Shown here one piece after another: positions 33,830 to 33,963 of a DNA stretch of 33,963 nucleotides. The DNA comes from Candidatus Scalindua rubra. GTDB taxonomy: Bacteria > Planctomycetota > Brocadiia > Brocadiales > Scalinduaceae. The number at the start of each line of letters is the position of its first letter. Position 1 is the stretch's first letter. The notes under the pieces are model-generated. The model searched no databases and was not told where the DNA came from. It saw only the letters and a program-made list of their open reading frames with translations. The translations under genes and the position numbers were made by a program. The stretch lies in the NCBI GenBank assembly GCA_001723765.1, contig MAYW01000036.1:1-33963 (forward strand), in the 5' to 3' direction.

Positions 33830-33963
33830 CTAACTTGGCAAGTAATGCTTCATTTTAAATAAGTCGAAGATTCGTTTCTGCACCTTATCCATTTTGCTAA
33901 CAATCGACTGGGTTGCTGGTTTTTTCTTTCCATTTGGGAAAACATTCAATACCTCCCTAATTC
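33830..33963 (-). CDS. C-terminus of an unidentified protein (5' end beyond window)
   Basis: An open frame enters from the window edge and reads REVLNVFPNGKKKPATQ, SIVSKMDKVQKRIFDLFKMK and HYLPS, ending at TAG 33830-33832. The basic character and the final motif (QKRIFDLFKMKHYLPS) recall C-terminal tails of DDE transposases, but this is not certain. It stops about 80 nt before the REPIN-like element. Confidence 0.35.
   Translation of the reverse strand, partial: IREVLNVFPNGKKKPATQSIVSKMDKVQKRIFDLFKMKHYLPS

Overview
The window is an AT-rich bacterial chromosome segment with standard-code genes on both strands. Many starts are TTG or GTG, and many lack a clear Shine-Dalgarno sequence. Gene content fits a Planctomycetota-like anaerobe, possibly of the anammox order Brocadiales: a natural HPr-Enzyme I fusion beside ptsN and hpf, a NuoG-like formate dehydrogenase alpha subunit, a Mth938 protein and mannosylglucosylglycerate-synthase-like glycosyltransferases. 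This placement is inference from gene types and base composition; no rRNA or marker tree is available. No tRNA, rRNA or CRISPR array was seen.

Layout. 1-5925 (minus) is housekeeping: RNase G/E (cut by the window edge), a frameshifted DUF2344 gene, a regulatory-PTS block (hpf, ptsN, ptsH-ptsI fusion) and a frameshifted comF. 6194-9753 holds a TPR lipoprotein, a Mth938 protein, an orphan HigA-type antitoxin beside a toxin stub, a broken AbrB/REP-transposase chimera and an exported Cys-rich protein. 10086-17206 holds a molybdopterin oxidoreductase, a lone response regulator, an XRE regulator, a decayed mitochondrial-type aconitase, a metallo-beta-lactamase-fold hydrolase and an SDR with lost catalytic residues. 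17289-22129 holds a transposase remnant, a sodium:solute symporter and an adenine-specific DNA methylase that overlaps a deleted vapC. 22427-25888 holds two GT4 glycosyltransferases and APS kinase. 26073-33600 (minus) holds recQ, a membrane-anchored UVR-motif protein, dihydrolipoyl dehydrogenase and the formate dehydrogenase alpha subunit.

The most distinctive property is the density of short palindromic repeats and of partly deleted genes. One repeat family (copies near 6009-6124, 9967-10054 and 33658-33735) has the REPIN architecture: two GTAG-headed hairpins in inverted orientation. The window also holds a wrecked REP-associated tyrosine transposase. GC-rich palindromes sit inside hairpin loops of these or similar repeats. 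A CCCCC/GGGGG repeat forms the 3' end of recQ and cuts off a DUF559 gene. Four toxin-antitoxin-like loci (HigBA, AbrB, VapC, Phd) are all incomplete. Several genes are broken at poly(A) runs, so either sequencing indels or genuine decay (or slippage) must be considered.

Functionally, the intact genes suggest a regulatory rather than sugar-transporting PTS, formate oxidation and another Mo-enzyme reaction, and possible glycosylated-solute or glycan synthesis. The aconitase copy here cannot be functional as read.
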